From Peronospora farinosa (taxonomy: Eukaryota > Oomycota > Peronosporomycetes > Peronosporales > Peronosporaceae): a stretch of 64,000 nt of DNA. The first letter of the stretch is position 1. Every line of letters begins with the position of its first letter. The notes beneath the pieces were generated by a model that ran no database searches, had not been told where the DNA came from, and saw nothing but the letters and a program-made list of their open reading frames with translations. Below, in pieces: positions 11,476 through 22,273 of this stretch. The DNA is taken from the NCBI GenBank assembly GCA_947646735.1, contig CANTFK010000420.1:1-64000 (forward strand), given 5' to 3'. Position numbers and translations under genes: made by a program.

Positions 11476-12635
11476 AATATACACAAGCGTCTGTCGATCC
11501 TAGTCGGTACCACTCCATCATAGGGGAACTTACCTCCGACGACTCGCATGCAAGCACCGTCCATGGATAGCTAGATATCGCTTCAAGACATCGCGGTCCA
11601 CCTCGTTGGTAGACCCGGTCCCTCATCGGTCGACCTCGGCCCCTCGTCGGTACACCCGGTCCCTCGCTGGTAGAACTGGGTCCCTCGCTGGTATACCTGG
11701 GTCCCTTATTGGTAGACCTGGGTCACTCAAGAATGCAGCTTAATTGTATCGAAGATTAAAACCACAGCTGGAGTGACCCAGGTTGGCCACGGACTACTCA
11801 ACAAGGACAAGCAGAAAGACCTACGTGATTGACGTGTCGAATACATGCGCGTGCTTAAGTCGCCGTACGAAGGGAGGGAAGCCCGGTGGGTAATCTACAT
11901 ACCCTATCGACGCGGCAATGGCAAGATTTTTGCAAGCGCGTCAAGGACCGCAGGAACACTTTAACGGGATTGTGACCGGAGGAAGACTAGGGGCGCAAGT
12001 GACTACCGCTCAAAACGACTCAAGTTCTACTGTACAAGTCATGGCTTAGCACTCGTCGCAAGGTTCATCTGCTACTAGCTATGTAACCAGGATGCCACTG
12101 GGACCGAGTGGTGCGGCGCTGCTGAAGTCCCGAGCGAGGGGCGCGAAGCAGGAACAGCAAGCTCACGAAACGGTGACGCGTGGACAACCAGCGAAAGTCC
12201 AGGTTTCTGATTGGTTGAATTTTCAGCCAATAGAAAGCTCCTTGGATGGTTGGCCATGGTCCCTCGTCGGTAGACCTGGGTCCCTCATCGGTCGACCTCG
12301 GCCCCTCATCGGTCGACCTCGGCCTCTCATCGGTCGACCTCAGCCCCTCGTTGGTGGACCCGGTCCCTCACCGGTCGACCTCGGCCCCTCGTCAGTAGAC
12401 CCGATCCCTCGTTGGTATACCTGGTTCCCTCTTCAATAGACCCGGTCCCTCGCTGGTAGACCTGGGTCCTTCAAGAATGCAGCTCGATGTATCGAAGATT
12501 GAAACCACAGCTGGAGTGACCCAAATTGGCCACGGACTACCAACCAAAGAGCAAGCAGAAAACCCTACGTGATTGACGAGGGAATACATGCGCGTGCTCA
12601 AGCCGCTGTACGGCTGAGCAAGCGCAAGGGGCGGC
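11476..12635 (+). other. NA1 internal region without coding signal, copy 1
   Basis: After the gag fragment I see two minisatellite runs (11597-11735 and 12255-12470), two related blocks AATGCAGCTTAATTGTATCG and AATGCAGCTCGATGTATCG (near 11733 and 12475), and no credible gene. A G-rich stretch GCAAGGGGCGGC just before 12636 is a plausible polypurine tract for the next LTR. Confidence 0.7.
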
Positions 12636-14234
12636 TGTGGTGAAGTGCTTTCCTAAATTGTGAAGAACCCAGGGGCCAGTTGGATTGAAGGGACAAGGGG
12701 CCGTGGACTAGGGAGAAGGGACCACGCACCAGAGAGAACGGACCGGAGATAATGGGAACCTCGGAGTGAAGCGACCGTTGGCTGAGAATTCGAAAGACAA
12801 ACAAAGGAGAGGTCATTACCAGGGTAACGTTTAACCTGTACCGAAGGGAGTCGACCATGGCCCTCATTGGTCGACCCGGTCCTCATTGGTCGAACAGGTC
12901 CCTCATCGGTAGACCTGGGTCCCTCATCGGTCGACCTCGGCTACTCGTCGGTAGACCCAGTCCCTCATTGGTCGACCCGGTCCCTCATCGGTAGACCTGG
13001 GTCCCTCGTCGCTCGACCCGGTCCCTCATCGGTCGACCCGGTCCCTCGTTGGTAGACCTGGGTCCCTCATCGGTAGACCCGGTACCTCGTCGGTAGACCT
13101 GGGTCTCTCATTGGTCGACCAGGTTCCTCATCGGTAGACCTGGGTCCCTCATTGGTCGACCCGGTCCCTCATCGGTAGACCTGGGTCCCTCGTCGCTCGA
13201 CCCGGTCCCTCATCGGTCGACCCGGTCCCTCATAGGTAGACCTGGGTCCCTCGTCGATAGACCCGGTCCCTCGTTGGTAGACCTGGGTCCCTCATTGGTC
13301 GACCTGGGTTCCCTCATTGGTCGACCCGGTCCCTCATCGGTAGACCTGGGTCCCTCATTGGTCGACCCGGCCTCTCATCGGTCGACCTCGGCCCCTCGGG
13401 GTTCAGCCACTCCGGACCAGTTAATACAAGGATCAGACCAGTCGACGCAAGGAATCTGAGCTTCAGGCAAGGATAGAGTAAAGGAGTTAAAAGGATAGGA
13501 CTATATTAAAGACTACTCAATTTGCGATCTACTTGGCAAGTCTTCGTCGCGCTGTAAAGGAACTCTAGTCTGGCCACACGCCTGTTCCGGGGAAGGGATA
13601 TATTTGGCCCCCCCGTTGAAGACAGGCGTGTGGTCCGACACAAGTGCGAGCTGAACCCCACGTGGCACGACTCCGTCACCCAAGAAGGACTTGTTCTAAG
13701 TTACTACTCACTGCTCCGGGAAGGGATGAATTTTGGCCCCCCGTCGAAGACAGTTGTGTAGCGAAGTTCAAGTGCAAATAGAGCTCCAGGATATATTTGG
13801 CCTGTGAGCTCGTTCGAGTAGCAACACCCCCCAAGACCCGCTATCGGAAGCGGTCTCCCTCACCTCAAGGTCCGGGAGCAACGTAAAGATCAGGTGGTTA
13901 ATACCCCTGAAACAAGAAGGAAAAGGCCAGGGACGACAAGCGCCCCTGAAGAATTTGGCTCTAAGTCCACTCTCGACAAGGTCGATCGAGTGGCCACCTA
14001 CCGGCCCACCGAGTGAAGCATATCCACTCGAGGCCCCCCAGGTCTACCTCCCTCAAGGCAGACATCTACATCTTCACCAAGTCCTCCGAAGAGTGCAACC
14101 CGCCAGCCGACGGATACACAAGTTGAGAGAAGGTTCATACGCGGCATCGGGGTACCCCCTCCGACAGTCGGCAGTCCGGCACAGTGAGTGGTTTGGGGTC
14201 TCATCATACAATTTTGAGAACCCACTCCACCACA
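12636..14234 (+). repeat. NA1 LTR, copy 2
   Basis: Nearly identical to 9188-10785, with a 1-bp indel in the minisatellite. It contains the minisatellite at about 12861-13400 and the core promoter candidate at 13516-13525. Confidence 0.88.
13516..13525 (+). promoter_or_regulatory. Candidate LTR core promoter, NA1 copy 2
   Basis: CTCAATTTGC at the position equivalent to 10067-10076. Confidence 0.45.
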
Positions 14235-14922
14235 ATTGTGCGCGTGCCCGGATCTTCGGAAGACGCGGGATTTCACCGCGAGTCCCAAGACGATAAAGAT
14301 GTTCATGTCAAGAAGGAGCACAGGACCGAAGAGCCACTGGAAGACCGATCGCCAGTGACTCAAGAAGAACAAACAAAGGATCGAAGGACCGACCGGACCT
14401 TGGGAGGGGCCCGGTCAACATGGTCGAGGTTGAATTATCGAAGAGAAACCTAGATACCCTCCCTATGTCCTCGTACAGGACACCTTGGGTCATGATGTCT
14501 ATCATGATCCAGAGGACCATCAGCCGACGGTGAAAACCGAGAGGCTAAGGTCCCCAAACAAACAAAAAACAAAGATCGCGCAGTCCAAGCCGACAAAGTT
14601 CCGGATGAAGGCGCCCGGAAACACCAAGTCGATAGGCCCCGAGAAGTCAGGACTGGCATCATAGTCAGACACTGACGTCACGAGGGCCTACCACCAACGC
14701 AGGTTGAACGCGTTCCTGGAGAGCGACCCCGTCGCGAAGACCCTCGAGATCCGGCTGCCGGGTCAACTCACTGGGCCGGTGTCGACCCTACCACGGCTGC
14801 AGACCGTCACAGACGCGATCACTGCGCTGGTCACCATGCTTCGTGAAGCGAACATGGCCGCAGGTCGGTTCGACCCGGACGACCTGCTATTCCTGGAATT
14901 GACAGAATCACAACGACGTTAG
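14235..14922 (+). pseudogene. NA1 gag-like fragment, copy 2
   Basis: Same content as 10786-11473: PBS-like start, decayed gag N-terminal pieces, and the 72-codon frame at 14704-14922. The fact that both copies are broken in the same way shows that decay preceded the tandem duplication. Confidence 0.7.
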
Positions 14923-14924
14923 AG

Positions 14925-15705
14925 AATATACACAAGCGTCTGTCGATCCTAGTCGGTACCACTCCATCATAGGGGAACTTACCTCCGACGACTCGCATGC
15001 AAGCACCGTCCATGGATAGCTAGATATCGCTTCAAGACATCGCGGTCCACCTCGTTGGTAGACCCGGTCCCTCATCGGTCGACCTCGGCCCCTCGTCGGT
15101 ACACCCGGTCCCTCGCTGGTAGAACTGGGTCCCTCGCTGGTATACCTGGGTCCCTTATTGGTAGACCTGGGTCACTCAAGAATGCAGCTTAATTGTATCG
15201 AAGATTAAAACCACAGCTGGAGTGACCCAGGTTGGCCACGGACTACTCAACAAGGACAAGCAGAAAGACCTACGTGATTGACGTGTCGAATACATGCGCG
15301 TGCTTAAGTCGCCGTACGAAGGGAGGGAAGCCCGGTGGGTAATCTACATACCCTATCGACGCGGCAATGGCAAGATTTTTGCAAGCGCGTCAAGGACCGC
15401 AGGAACACTTTAACGGGATTGTGACCGGAGGAAGACTAGGGGCGCAAGTGACTACCGCTCAAAACGACTCAAGTTCTACTGTACAAGTCATGGCTTAGCA
15501 CTCGTCGCAAGGTTCATCTGCTACTAGCTATGTAACCAGGATGCCACTGGGACCGAGTGGTGCGGCGCTGCTGAAGTCCCGAGCGAGGGGCGCGAAGCAG
15601 GAACAGCAAGCTCACGAAACGGTGACGCGTGGACAACCAGCGAAAGTCCAGGTTTCTGATTGGTTGAATTTTCAGCCAATAGAAAGCTCCTTGGATGGTT
15701 GGCCA
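14925..15705 (+). other. NA1 internal region without coding signal, copy 2
   Basis: Duplicate of 11476-12254, including a short minisatellite run near 15046-15175. No gene recognised. Confidence 0.7.
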
Positions 15706-17045
15706 TGGTCCCTCGTCGGTAGACCTGGGTCCCTCATCGGTCGACCTCGGCTACTCGTCGGTAGACCCAGTCCCTCATTGGTCGACCCGGTCCCTCATCG
15801 GTAGACCTGGGTCCCTCGTCGCTCGACCCGGTCCCTCATCGGTCGACCCGGTCCCTCGTTGGTAGACCTGGGTCCCTCATCGGTAGACCCGGTACCTCGT
15901 CGGTAGACCTGGGTCTCTCATTGGTCGACCAGGTTCCTCATCGGTAGACCTGGGTCCCTCATTGGTCGACCCGGTCCCTCATTGGTCGACCCGGTCCCTC
16001 ATCGGTAGACCTGGGTCCCTCGTCGCTCGACCCGGTCCCTCATAGGTAGACCTGGGTCCCTCGTCGATAGACCCGGTCCCTCGTTGGTAGACCTGGGTCC
16101 CTCATTGGTCGACCTGGGTTCCCTCATTGGTCGACCCGGTCCCTCATCGGTAGACCTGGGTCCCTCATTGGTCGACCCGGCCTCTCATCGGTCGACCTCG
16201 GCCCCTCGGGGTTCAGCCAATCCGGACCAGTTAATACAAGGATCAGACCAGTCGACGCAAGGAATCTGAGCTTCAGGCAAGGATAGAGTAAAGGAGTTAA
16301 AAGGATAGGACTATATTAAAGACTACTCAATTTGCGATCTACTTGGCAAGTCTTCGTCGCGCTGTAAAGGAACTCTAGTCTGGCCACACGCCTGTTCCGG
16401 GGAAGGGATATATTTGGCCCCCCCCGTTGAAGACAGGCGTGTGGTCCGACACAAGTGCGAGCTGAACCCCACGTGGCACGACTCCGTCACCCAAGAAGGA
16501 CTTGTTCTAAGTTACTACTCACTGCTCCGGGAAGGGATGAATTTTGGCCCCCCGTCGAAGACAGTTGTGTAGCGAAGTTCAAGTGCAAATAGAGCTCCAG
16601 GATATATTTGGCCTGTGAGCTCGTTCGAGTAGCAACACCCCCCAAGACCCGCTATCGGAAGCGGTCTCCCTCACCTCAAGGTCCGGGAGCAACGTAAAGA
16701 TCAGGTGGTTAATACCCCTGAAACAAGAAGGAAAAGGCCAGGGACGACAAGCGCCCCTGAAGAATTTGGCTCTAAGTCCACTCTCGACAAGGTCGATCGA
16801 GTGGCCACCTACCGGCCCACCGAGTGAAGCATATCCACTCGAGGCCCCCCAGGTCTACCTCCCTCAAGGCAGACATCTACATCTTCACCAAGTCCTCCGA
16901 AGAGTGCAACCCGCCAGCCGACGGATACACAAGTTGAGAGAAGGTTCATACGCGGCATCGGGGTACCCCCTCCGACAGTCGGCAGTCCGGCACAGTGAGT
17001 GGTTTGGGGTCTCATCATACAATTTTGAGAACCCACTCCACCACA
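15706..17045 (+). repeat. NA1 third LTR, 5'-truncated through a recombination junction
   Basis: At about 15719-15755 the internal minisatellite of copy 2 passes directly into the LTR minisatellite (CGGCTACTCGTCGG block, as at 9490), so the 5' part of this LTR was lost by recombination between arrays. The rest matches the other LTRs to the CACTCCACCACA end at 17045. The array runs to about 16210. Confidence 0.8.
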
Positions 17046-17518
17046 AGCTTAAGGTTTAGAGAACCAACGCACAGAGTGCAAAAATAAGCTAGAAGCTTAA
17101 AGGTTCAGAGAACCAACGCACGAAGTGCACAGGAGAACAAGTCAGAACGACTTGAGATCTTCAACTCAAAATGAGAACTAATTTTATTTATGCATTGAGA
17201 TTTTATGATTAATCCTACTCTTAGTACCCTACACTAAATTAATTACTATAACAGTAATTATAATATGCAGACTTCGTTATGGGACAATGTGTCGTCTTAA
17301 CATCTGTGTATGATGTACTTAGTACAGCGTTCTCGACTATCGAATCGTAATCGATAAGATACGGTATTCGGTAATACTGTATTCGGTAATACTGTACTCT
17401 AACGCTCATACTCAATATCTTTCTAAAGAGAATTATCAGAAATACATTATATGTGATGTAGAAACTTAAACCGTAAACATTCGGTATGATGTTCCAACCG
17501 TCGTGTAACACCGCTACA
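17046..17518 (-). repeat. Gypsy-2a 3' LTR, inner part
   Basis: Resumes at AGCTTAAGG after NA1 and ends CCGCTACA at 17518. On the minus strand it begins TGTAGCGG, and the adjoining CTCCTCCCACC (17519-17529) is a polypurine tract GGTGGGAGGAG when read with pol. It contains a diverged version of the GATACGGTATT hairpin. Confidence 0.85.
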
Positions 17519-17641
17519 CTCCTCCCACCAGACTGACGGTACCACATAGCGTCACTCGACATAATCCTCAAAGAGGTTGCGATATACGAACACCAAACCT
17601 AACGTTTATGCTAGTGTGCACGCAAATGACACCCCCTAGTC

Positions 17642-18933
17642 ATGAGTAAGGCTCTTGATAATCTCTGTGAAGGAGATTTAGAGGTAGCTGTGGATTACGA
17701 AAGTGATATTAGCTTCTTAGAAAATTAAGAGTCAAAGCCCAGTCCTAAGGGTGACGACAAATCTCGACGCACACCCGATTCGTTCCTTGAACGTGATGTT
17801 GGTGACGCACACCTAATCCATTCCCAGAACATGGTTTTGATGACACACTAACAGTGATGAGAAACTAACCTCAATGCGCTCAGCGCCTGGCGAAATGCCC
17901 TCTACTCCGATCACGAACCCGCTCGACGAGCAACAGGAACAGCAACCACAAGCGACAAAATGCTCCGCATACCAAGCAAAGGCTATGACCGAACACAAAG
18001 GACATTTAGACTATGTCTTTATCCCACAATGTATCGAAGAGCGTCTTAAAGAGGTGACCGGCCATTTGCTGGACAGATGGTACATAGGTACGGAGGCTAC
18101 TACACCCGAGGAGCTCGCCGCGCAAGTGTAAAGATATTTAAAACCAGTCAAGACCACTCCAAGCCAATACAAGGCACGCATGGATAGGCAAGCACGTGTT
18201 GCATCTGTTTTTTACATGAAAGGGGTCTCTATATTGCCGTTTGCAGGCGAAACGGAAGATGAAGACGATAGTGCCTTTGTCCACTGGGCACATTTTGTGC
18301 GGCGTATGAGTAGAATGTGGGCTCTTCGCGCAAGTTCCAGTGTGGCAGACTTTCGTCTCGAACGGAAAATGCATTTTTAGTACGCCAAGTTACAGGCCTG
18401 AGGTTGATTGAAGAGACAACGAGTGCGCTATGCGCCAAACTATCAAAATTCTCGTACTTCGGCTATGCCTGTAGCCGTGAGCTTACAGCAGGCCCCGACC
18501 GTGGGCTAGCCCACTTTCCCCATTACTGATGAGAAGGGCCATCGCCAACAGATTGGCCCTGCGCACGACGTTCAAACGTCCACGGCGTATGGGCAATCCT
18601 GCCGTAGGGTAACCTCAAATTTCCATGAGTTTTAATACTCGGGAAATCCCTGTTACTTCACTAGATACTGGTTTTGACTGTGGCTTCGGAGAAGCCGTTC
18701 CACATGGAACTCAAGGTTTCCCTGCCCATCGAGCAATGCCGGAGGAGGCCGCGGTATCTGCACAAGCTCATACCAAGTTACTTCAGGAGGTAAAATGTCT
18801 CCGTGAGACCGTGCAGATGCAAACTCGCGCTGAGTCGTTGCAGAGTCAGACCCGAGTGGAGGGGCAGCTTGACCTCTTGGTCCAGTTGAACCGTCCTGCG
18901 GCATGGAAGATGACCTTGGCAAAAGCGCCTTAG
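17642..18933 (+). pseudogene. Opposite-strand ORF of Gypsy-2a, decayed
   Basis: A plus-strand frame (pol is minus) starting with ATG 124 bp from the LTR: MSKALDNLCEGDLEVAVDYESD, matching the Gypsy-2b counterpart at 52583 (LRDLVDDNLDEAVDYESD). Further matching blocks are NPLDEQQ at about 17920, ERLKEVTGHLL at about 18040, the block around 18230-18375 (ILPFAGETEDEDDSAF...RMWALRAS...RLERKM), and a coiled-coil-like end at 18625-18933 (LLQEVKCLRE). Several stops and frameshifts. Function unknown; see the Gypsy-2b and Gypsy-3 versions. Confidence 0.7.
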
Positions 18934-18950
18934 AATTTACGTGGGAAGGA
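18653..18950 (-). pseudogene. Gypsy-2a chromodomain remnant
   Basis: Minus-strand text PPPALLDGQGNLEFHVERLL...NQYLVK is the start of a chromodomain, a histone-tail reader that directs integration in chromoviruses. It lies past the stop that ends the integrase frame at 18953, and it overlaps the opposite-strand ORF. Confidence 0.7.
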
Positions 18951-18952
18951 TC

Positions 18953-20139
18953 CTAATATGGCTTGAGTATGCCAACGTAGAACACGGGATGTGTACGCAG
19001 TTTGCGCGGCAGATTAAGCGTATACGCTAGGCCTTTCTTGGCAAAGACCGTAAAGGGTCCGATAAAGCGCGGACGCAACTTCGTCTTACAGACACCCGAC
19101 ACCACATCAATAAGTAGGTTCTTAGAATTAAGTAAGACTTGGTCTCCGACCTCATAGTAATAAATACAACTTCGGCCTTTCGCATCTGCATATTCTTTTT
19201 GTTTGTCTTGACTATCAGCCATTGCGTCTTGCACATGTCGTAAGACATTCCGTCGCGTTGCGAGAAACACCTTCACCTGTTCCTTAACAGTAATAAGGCT
19301 GAAATCAGCAAGCCGATCGGCAACCTCTCCTCCACCAAGCCCTGAACCACTCGGTGGTAGCGTTAACGGAACGCGTGGGTGTGTGAGGCCATTCACATAG
19401 AACGGAGTGTAGCCGGTAGAGGCGTGCACGAAGTCATTAAGTGCAAACTCAACTACAGGGAGCATAGAGCTCCATCGCTTAGGCGTTACAGCACAAAAGC
19501 TGCCAGGGATATCCTCAACGACTTGATTAACACGTTCAGTTTGACCATTGGTCTGCGGATGATCCGCTGTAGACATGCCCAAACGGGTGCCCAGTACCTG
19601 GAAGACGGACTTCCAAAATTTACTCGTGAAACGTGCATCACGGTCATAAACAAGTGCCACTGGCAAGCCATGTTGGCGAAATACTCGGTCGATAAACAGC
19701 TCCGCTGTACCTACACCATCGATCGAGTCTGGCACAGCCGCTGAGTGAGCCATCATGTTCAAACGGTCAGCAAAGACTACAATACCTGTATTGCCATGCG
19801 AATCTTTCGGTAGACCAAATACAAAATCCATGCTAATGGACTCCCAGCACCCAGTGGGAATAGACAAACTAGCCAGCGGCGCTGCCGAATGGGGCGAGGG
19901 TTTCACCCGTTGACACGTTTCACACGTACGCACATATGTGCTCACTCCTTTATATAATTTGGGCCACCAATAACTTTGGCATACTTCCCCATAGGTCTTT
20001 TTGCGACCCAAATGACCACCGGTGGCGGTGTCATGTACCTCATAGAGGATACGATACTTCAGGTCCTCGTCATGAGGAGCCACAATACGCGGAGGATCCG
20101 CCACATCTGTACAATAGTACAACAGCCCCTAATCGATAG
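18953..20139 (-). pseudogene. Gypsy-2a integrase
   Basis: A 389-codon open frame, the best-preserved integrase of the Gypsy-2 copies. The zinc domain has two His and two Cys (VHDTATGGHL, CETCQRVK). Core acidic residues are present in MDFVFG, YDRDARFTS and GQTERVNQ. The C-terminus holds the GPF module (RPRFIGPFTVF) and ends HPVFYVGILKPY then a stop, before the chromodomain remnant. The frame upstream is broken from RNase H by stops near 20126, so no full pol can be made. Confidence 0.9.
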
Positions 20140-20242
20140 AATATCGATGGAGGCTCGCACGTAATCGTGCTGACAATTTAATGTACGAGTCTTTAAACTC
20201 ATCGCTGCCAAGAGCATATAAAAACGCTATACAATGATCGTC

Positions 20243-20847
20243 TTAAGCGTATGCCGTACGAATGAGATTGGTGATAGAAGACGACAACGTCGTAACATGA
20301 GCAAGCTCATAGTCAGGTTTGCGTGACAACGCATCAGCCAAAGAATTTTGCTTGCCCGGATTATGTTTCACCTCGAAATTATATTCAGTAAAGACTGAGA
20401 GCCATCCGGCCATTCTCTGCGAGAGATGTGGCGACTGAGTCGCAGTGCGTAAAGACGCATGATCGGTATAGATCACAAAAGGCTTCGAGCCCAGCAGATA
20501 AACTCTGAATTTGACTAGAGCATACTTCATTGCAAGTAGCTCTTTGTCATGAACTGGATAGTTCCTTTTTCAAGCTTTCAGCTGGCGAGATTCAAAAGCG
20601 ATCCACGCCCACGGCCTTCACCATCTGTTTGTAACAGAGCACTTCCAATGGCAAAATCCGACGCGTCACAGACGACGCTAAACGGTCGTACAGGGTACGA
20701 CAAAGCCAAAATAGGAGCTTGAAGATGGCTTGAGTTCACCGCTTGAAAAGCATCCTCATGTTCGGCATGCCAACACCATCCCACATCCTTTTCAAGGAGA
20801 TTGGATAATGGCCGAGCCATATCAGCGTAATTTTTGCTGTACGTATG
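20243..20847 (-). pseudogene. Gypsy-2a RNase H and RT connection
   Basis: Minus strand. 20578-20847 encodes the end of the RT thumb and the first RNase H strand (YSKNYADMARPL, VVCDASDFAIGSALL). After a frameshift, 20243-20530 gives the rest (VIYTDHASLRTA, NSLADALSRK). The Gypsy-1 insertion at 20848 separates this from the RT part at 32466. The catalytic Asp residues in CDAS and TDH are present. Confidence 0.88.
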
Positions 20848-21289
20848 TGTGGCGAAGTGAAAGAGTGAATTTCGCAAAGTGTGATTGCATATTTTCGGTT
20901 AAGTCCGAAATGGCCAATATTAATGAGTCGCGATCTCGTGGCCAATATTAATGAGTCGCGATCTCGTGGCCAATATTGATGAGTCGCGATCTCGCAGAAA
21001 GGTTTCAAGACGATGTCAAATAGGATGGAAAACAGTGAATGGTGTAGTTTGCACTTCTATGTGGGGTCAAATATGGCCTAGAAACTACGCTATTGCGATC
21101 TCCAGTATTTCCAATGGCGATCCGCGTGGATCAAGATCGCTAAGGAGGAGGATGGGTACATCCAAGCATGTGGAAGACGGTCTGGTGTGGATCACGTCGC
21201 TATGGAGGATTGGAATGGTGGATATGATATGTCACATAGATGAATTATCTCACATGACCTGAGAAACGGTGAAGAGGACAAGTCGTGAT

Positions 21290-21550
21290 CCGACGGATCG
21301 CGATCCGATGCTAATTATTAGTATCGCGATCCGATATTAATTATTAGTACCGCGATCCGATGCTAATTATTAGTATCGCGATCCGATATTAATTATTAGT
21401 ACCGCGATCCGATGCTAATTATTAGTATCGCGATCCGATACTAATTATTTAGTACCGCGATCCGATACTAATTATTTAGTACCGCGATCCGATACAAATT
21501 ATTAGTATCGCAATCCGATACTAATTATTTAGTACCGCGATCTGGTACTA
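21290..21550 (+). repeat. Tandem array in Gypsy-1 5' LTR
   Basis: Nine units of 26-27 bp, consensus CGCGATCCGATACTAATTA followed by TTAGTAC. The position in the LTR is equivalent to the unrelated NA1 minisatellite. The same nine units are in the 3' LTR (31501-31756), and fifteen in the solo LTR at 55771. Confidence 0.93.
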
Positions 21551-21718
21551 AAATGGTATTATATCCGAGCGAGGTAGCGATCCAGATCGCGGCGATATTG
21601 GAGTGGACCACATTACAAGATCTGATTTTTCCGAAAGGGCGATACGTAGCAACAGATCCTGAGCTACAGATAGTCAAGATCATAGGTTTTGGTATTTGAT
21701 TGGTTAACATTAATAGAG

Positions 21719-21728
21719 TTCAATTTGC
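21719..21728 (+). promoter_or_regulatory. Candidate core promoter of Gypsy-1 5' LTR
   Basis: TTCAATTTGC satisfies YTCANTYY and overlaps MAWTTTNC. It is retained in all four Gypsy-1-type LTRs (also at 31930-31939) and in NA1. It is followed by two blocks CTGGATTNTTTGGCC (about 21762 and 21820). Confidence 0.5.
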
Positions 21729-22256
21729 TTCTAAATACACGTGTCGACTTCTCTTCCGGGCTGGATTCTTTGGCCTCCCGACGTCTCAAGGAAGTCTACA
21801 TACTACGCAAGTCATATCCCTGGATTGTTTGGCCAGGGATTACAAGAACTCTCAACAAAACAACTCAAGCTGCGATTGGACGCAGAGGACTAAGAATTCC
21901 AGATACAAGATCGCGAGACGGATCAAGTGGTCAGAAGGCAAGCGGATCAAGTATCTACATTTTTGGACAAGGCGATCTCAAGGGAGATCAGGGCGACTCA
22001 AATAGAGCACCCCAAGAACAACTGCGATCGTGTGAGGAATTCCACGCGATCGCCCCCCCACCTATCCCTAACACAATCAAGTTCAACATCGACTCAAGTC
22101 TACCGAGAAGAGAGCAACCCGCCCTACCGACGGGTACACAAGGTGAGGAAGGCTATACACACGGAATCGGGGTACCCCCTCCGTTAGTCGGTCGTCCGGG
22201 CGCCAGTGGAGAGTTGGGATCGCATCAGCAATTTTGCGAATCCCACTCCACCACAA

Positions 22257-22273
22257 TGGTGCGCGTGCCCGGA
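22257..22273 (+). other. Primer-binding site of Gypsy-1
   Basis: TGGTGCGCGTGCCCGGA, one base after the LTR; its complement ends in CCA as a tRNA 3' end must. The gag ATG (22256-22258) overlaps it. tRNA identity not determined. Confidence 0.75.

Larger units (their letters stand above)
8588..17045 (+). mobile_element. NA1, non-autonomous LTR element with three tandem LTRs and minisatellite arrays
   Basis: Outer ends TGTGGTGAAGTG and CCCACTCCACCACA, flanked by a 4-bp target duplication AGCT (8584-8587 and 17046-17049). Inside is a 5' LTR fragment (8588-9187), then LTR, internal region, LTR, internal region, truncated LTR with a period of about 3449 bp. The two long units are almost identical. 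Internal regions hold only a fragment related to the start of Gypsy-1 gag and no pol, so mobilisation would need proteins from elsewhere, most plausibly a Gypsy-1-like element sharing LTR ends and primer site. Minisatellite runs GGTCCCTCATNGGTNGACC recur throughout. Confidence 0.85.
20848..22255 (+). repeat. Gypsy-1 5' LTR
   Basis: 1408 bp from TGTGGCGAAGTG to CACTCCACCACA. Compared with the 3' LTR it has one extra copy of a 28-bp unit (GCCAATATTAATGAGTCGCG...) near 20910-20970, one extra C near 22060 and a few substitutions. A long open frame in its second half reads into gag, but its first ATG lies upstream of the candidate start site. Confidence 0.95.

Noticed and set aside
19379..19744. 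121-codon plus-strand frame opposite Gypsy-2a integrase (also at 54301)
   Set aside because: Exactly antisense to a strongly conserved integrase core; unlike the 3' antisense ORFs it has no own start context and no counterpart in Gypsy-3.
21285..21550. Regular repeats that could suggest a CRISPR array
   Set aside because: Units are contiguous without unique spacers, lie in an LTR and recur in each LTR copy.
21689..22255. Long plus-strand frame in the Gypsy-1 LTR running into gag
   Set aside because: Its ATG lies upstream of the likely start site; the diverged LTR at 61378 keeps only the last 60 codons, which overlap conserved noncoding LTR blocks.
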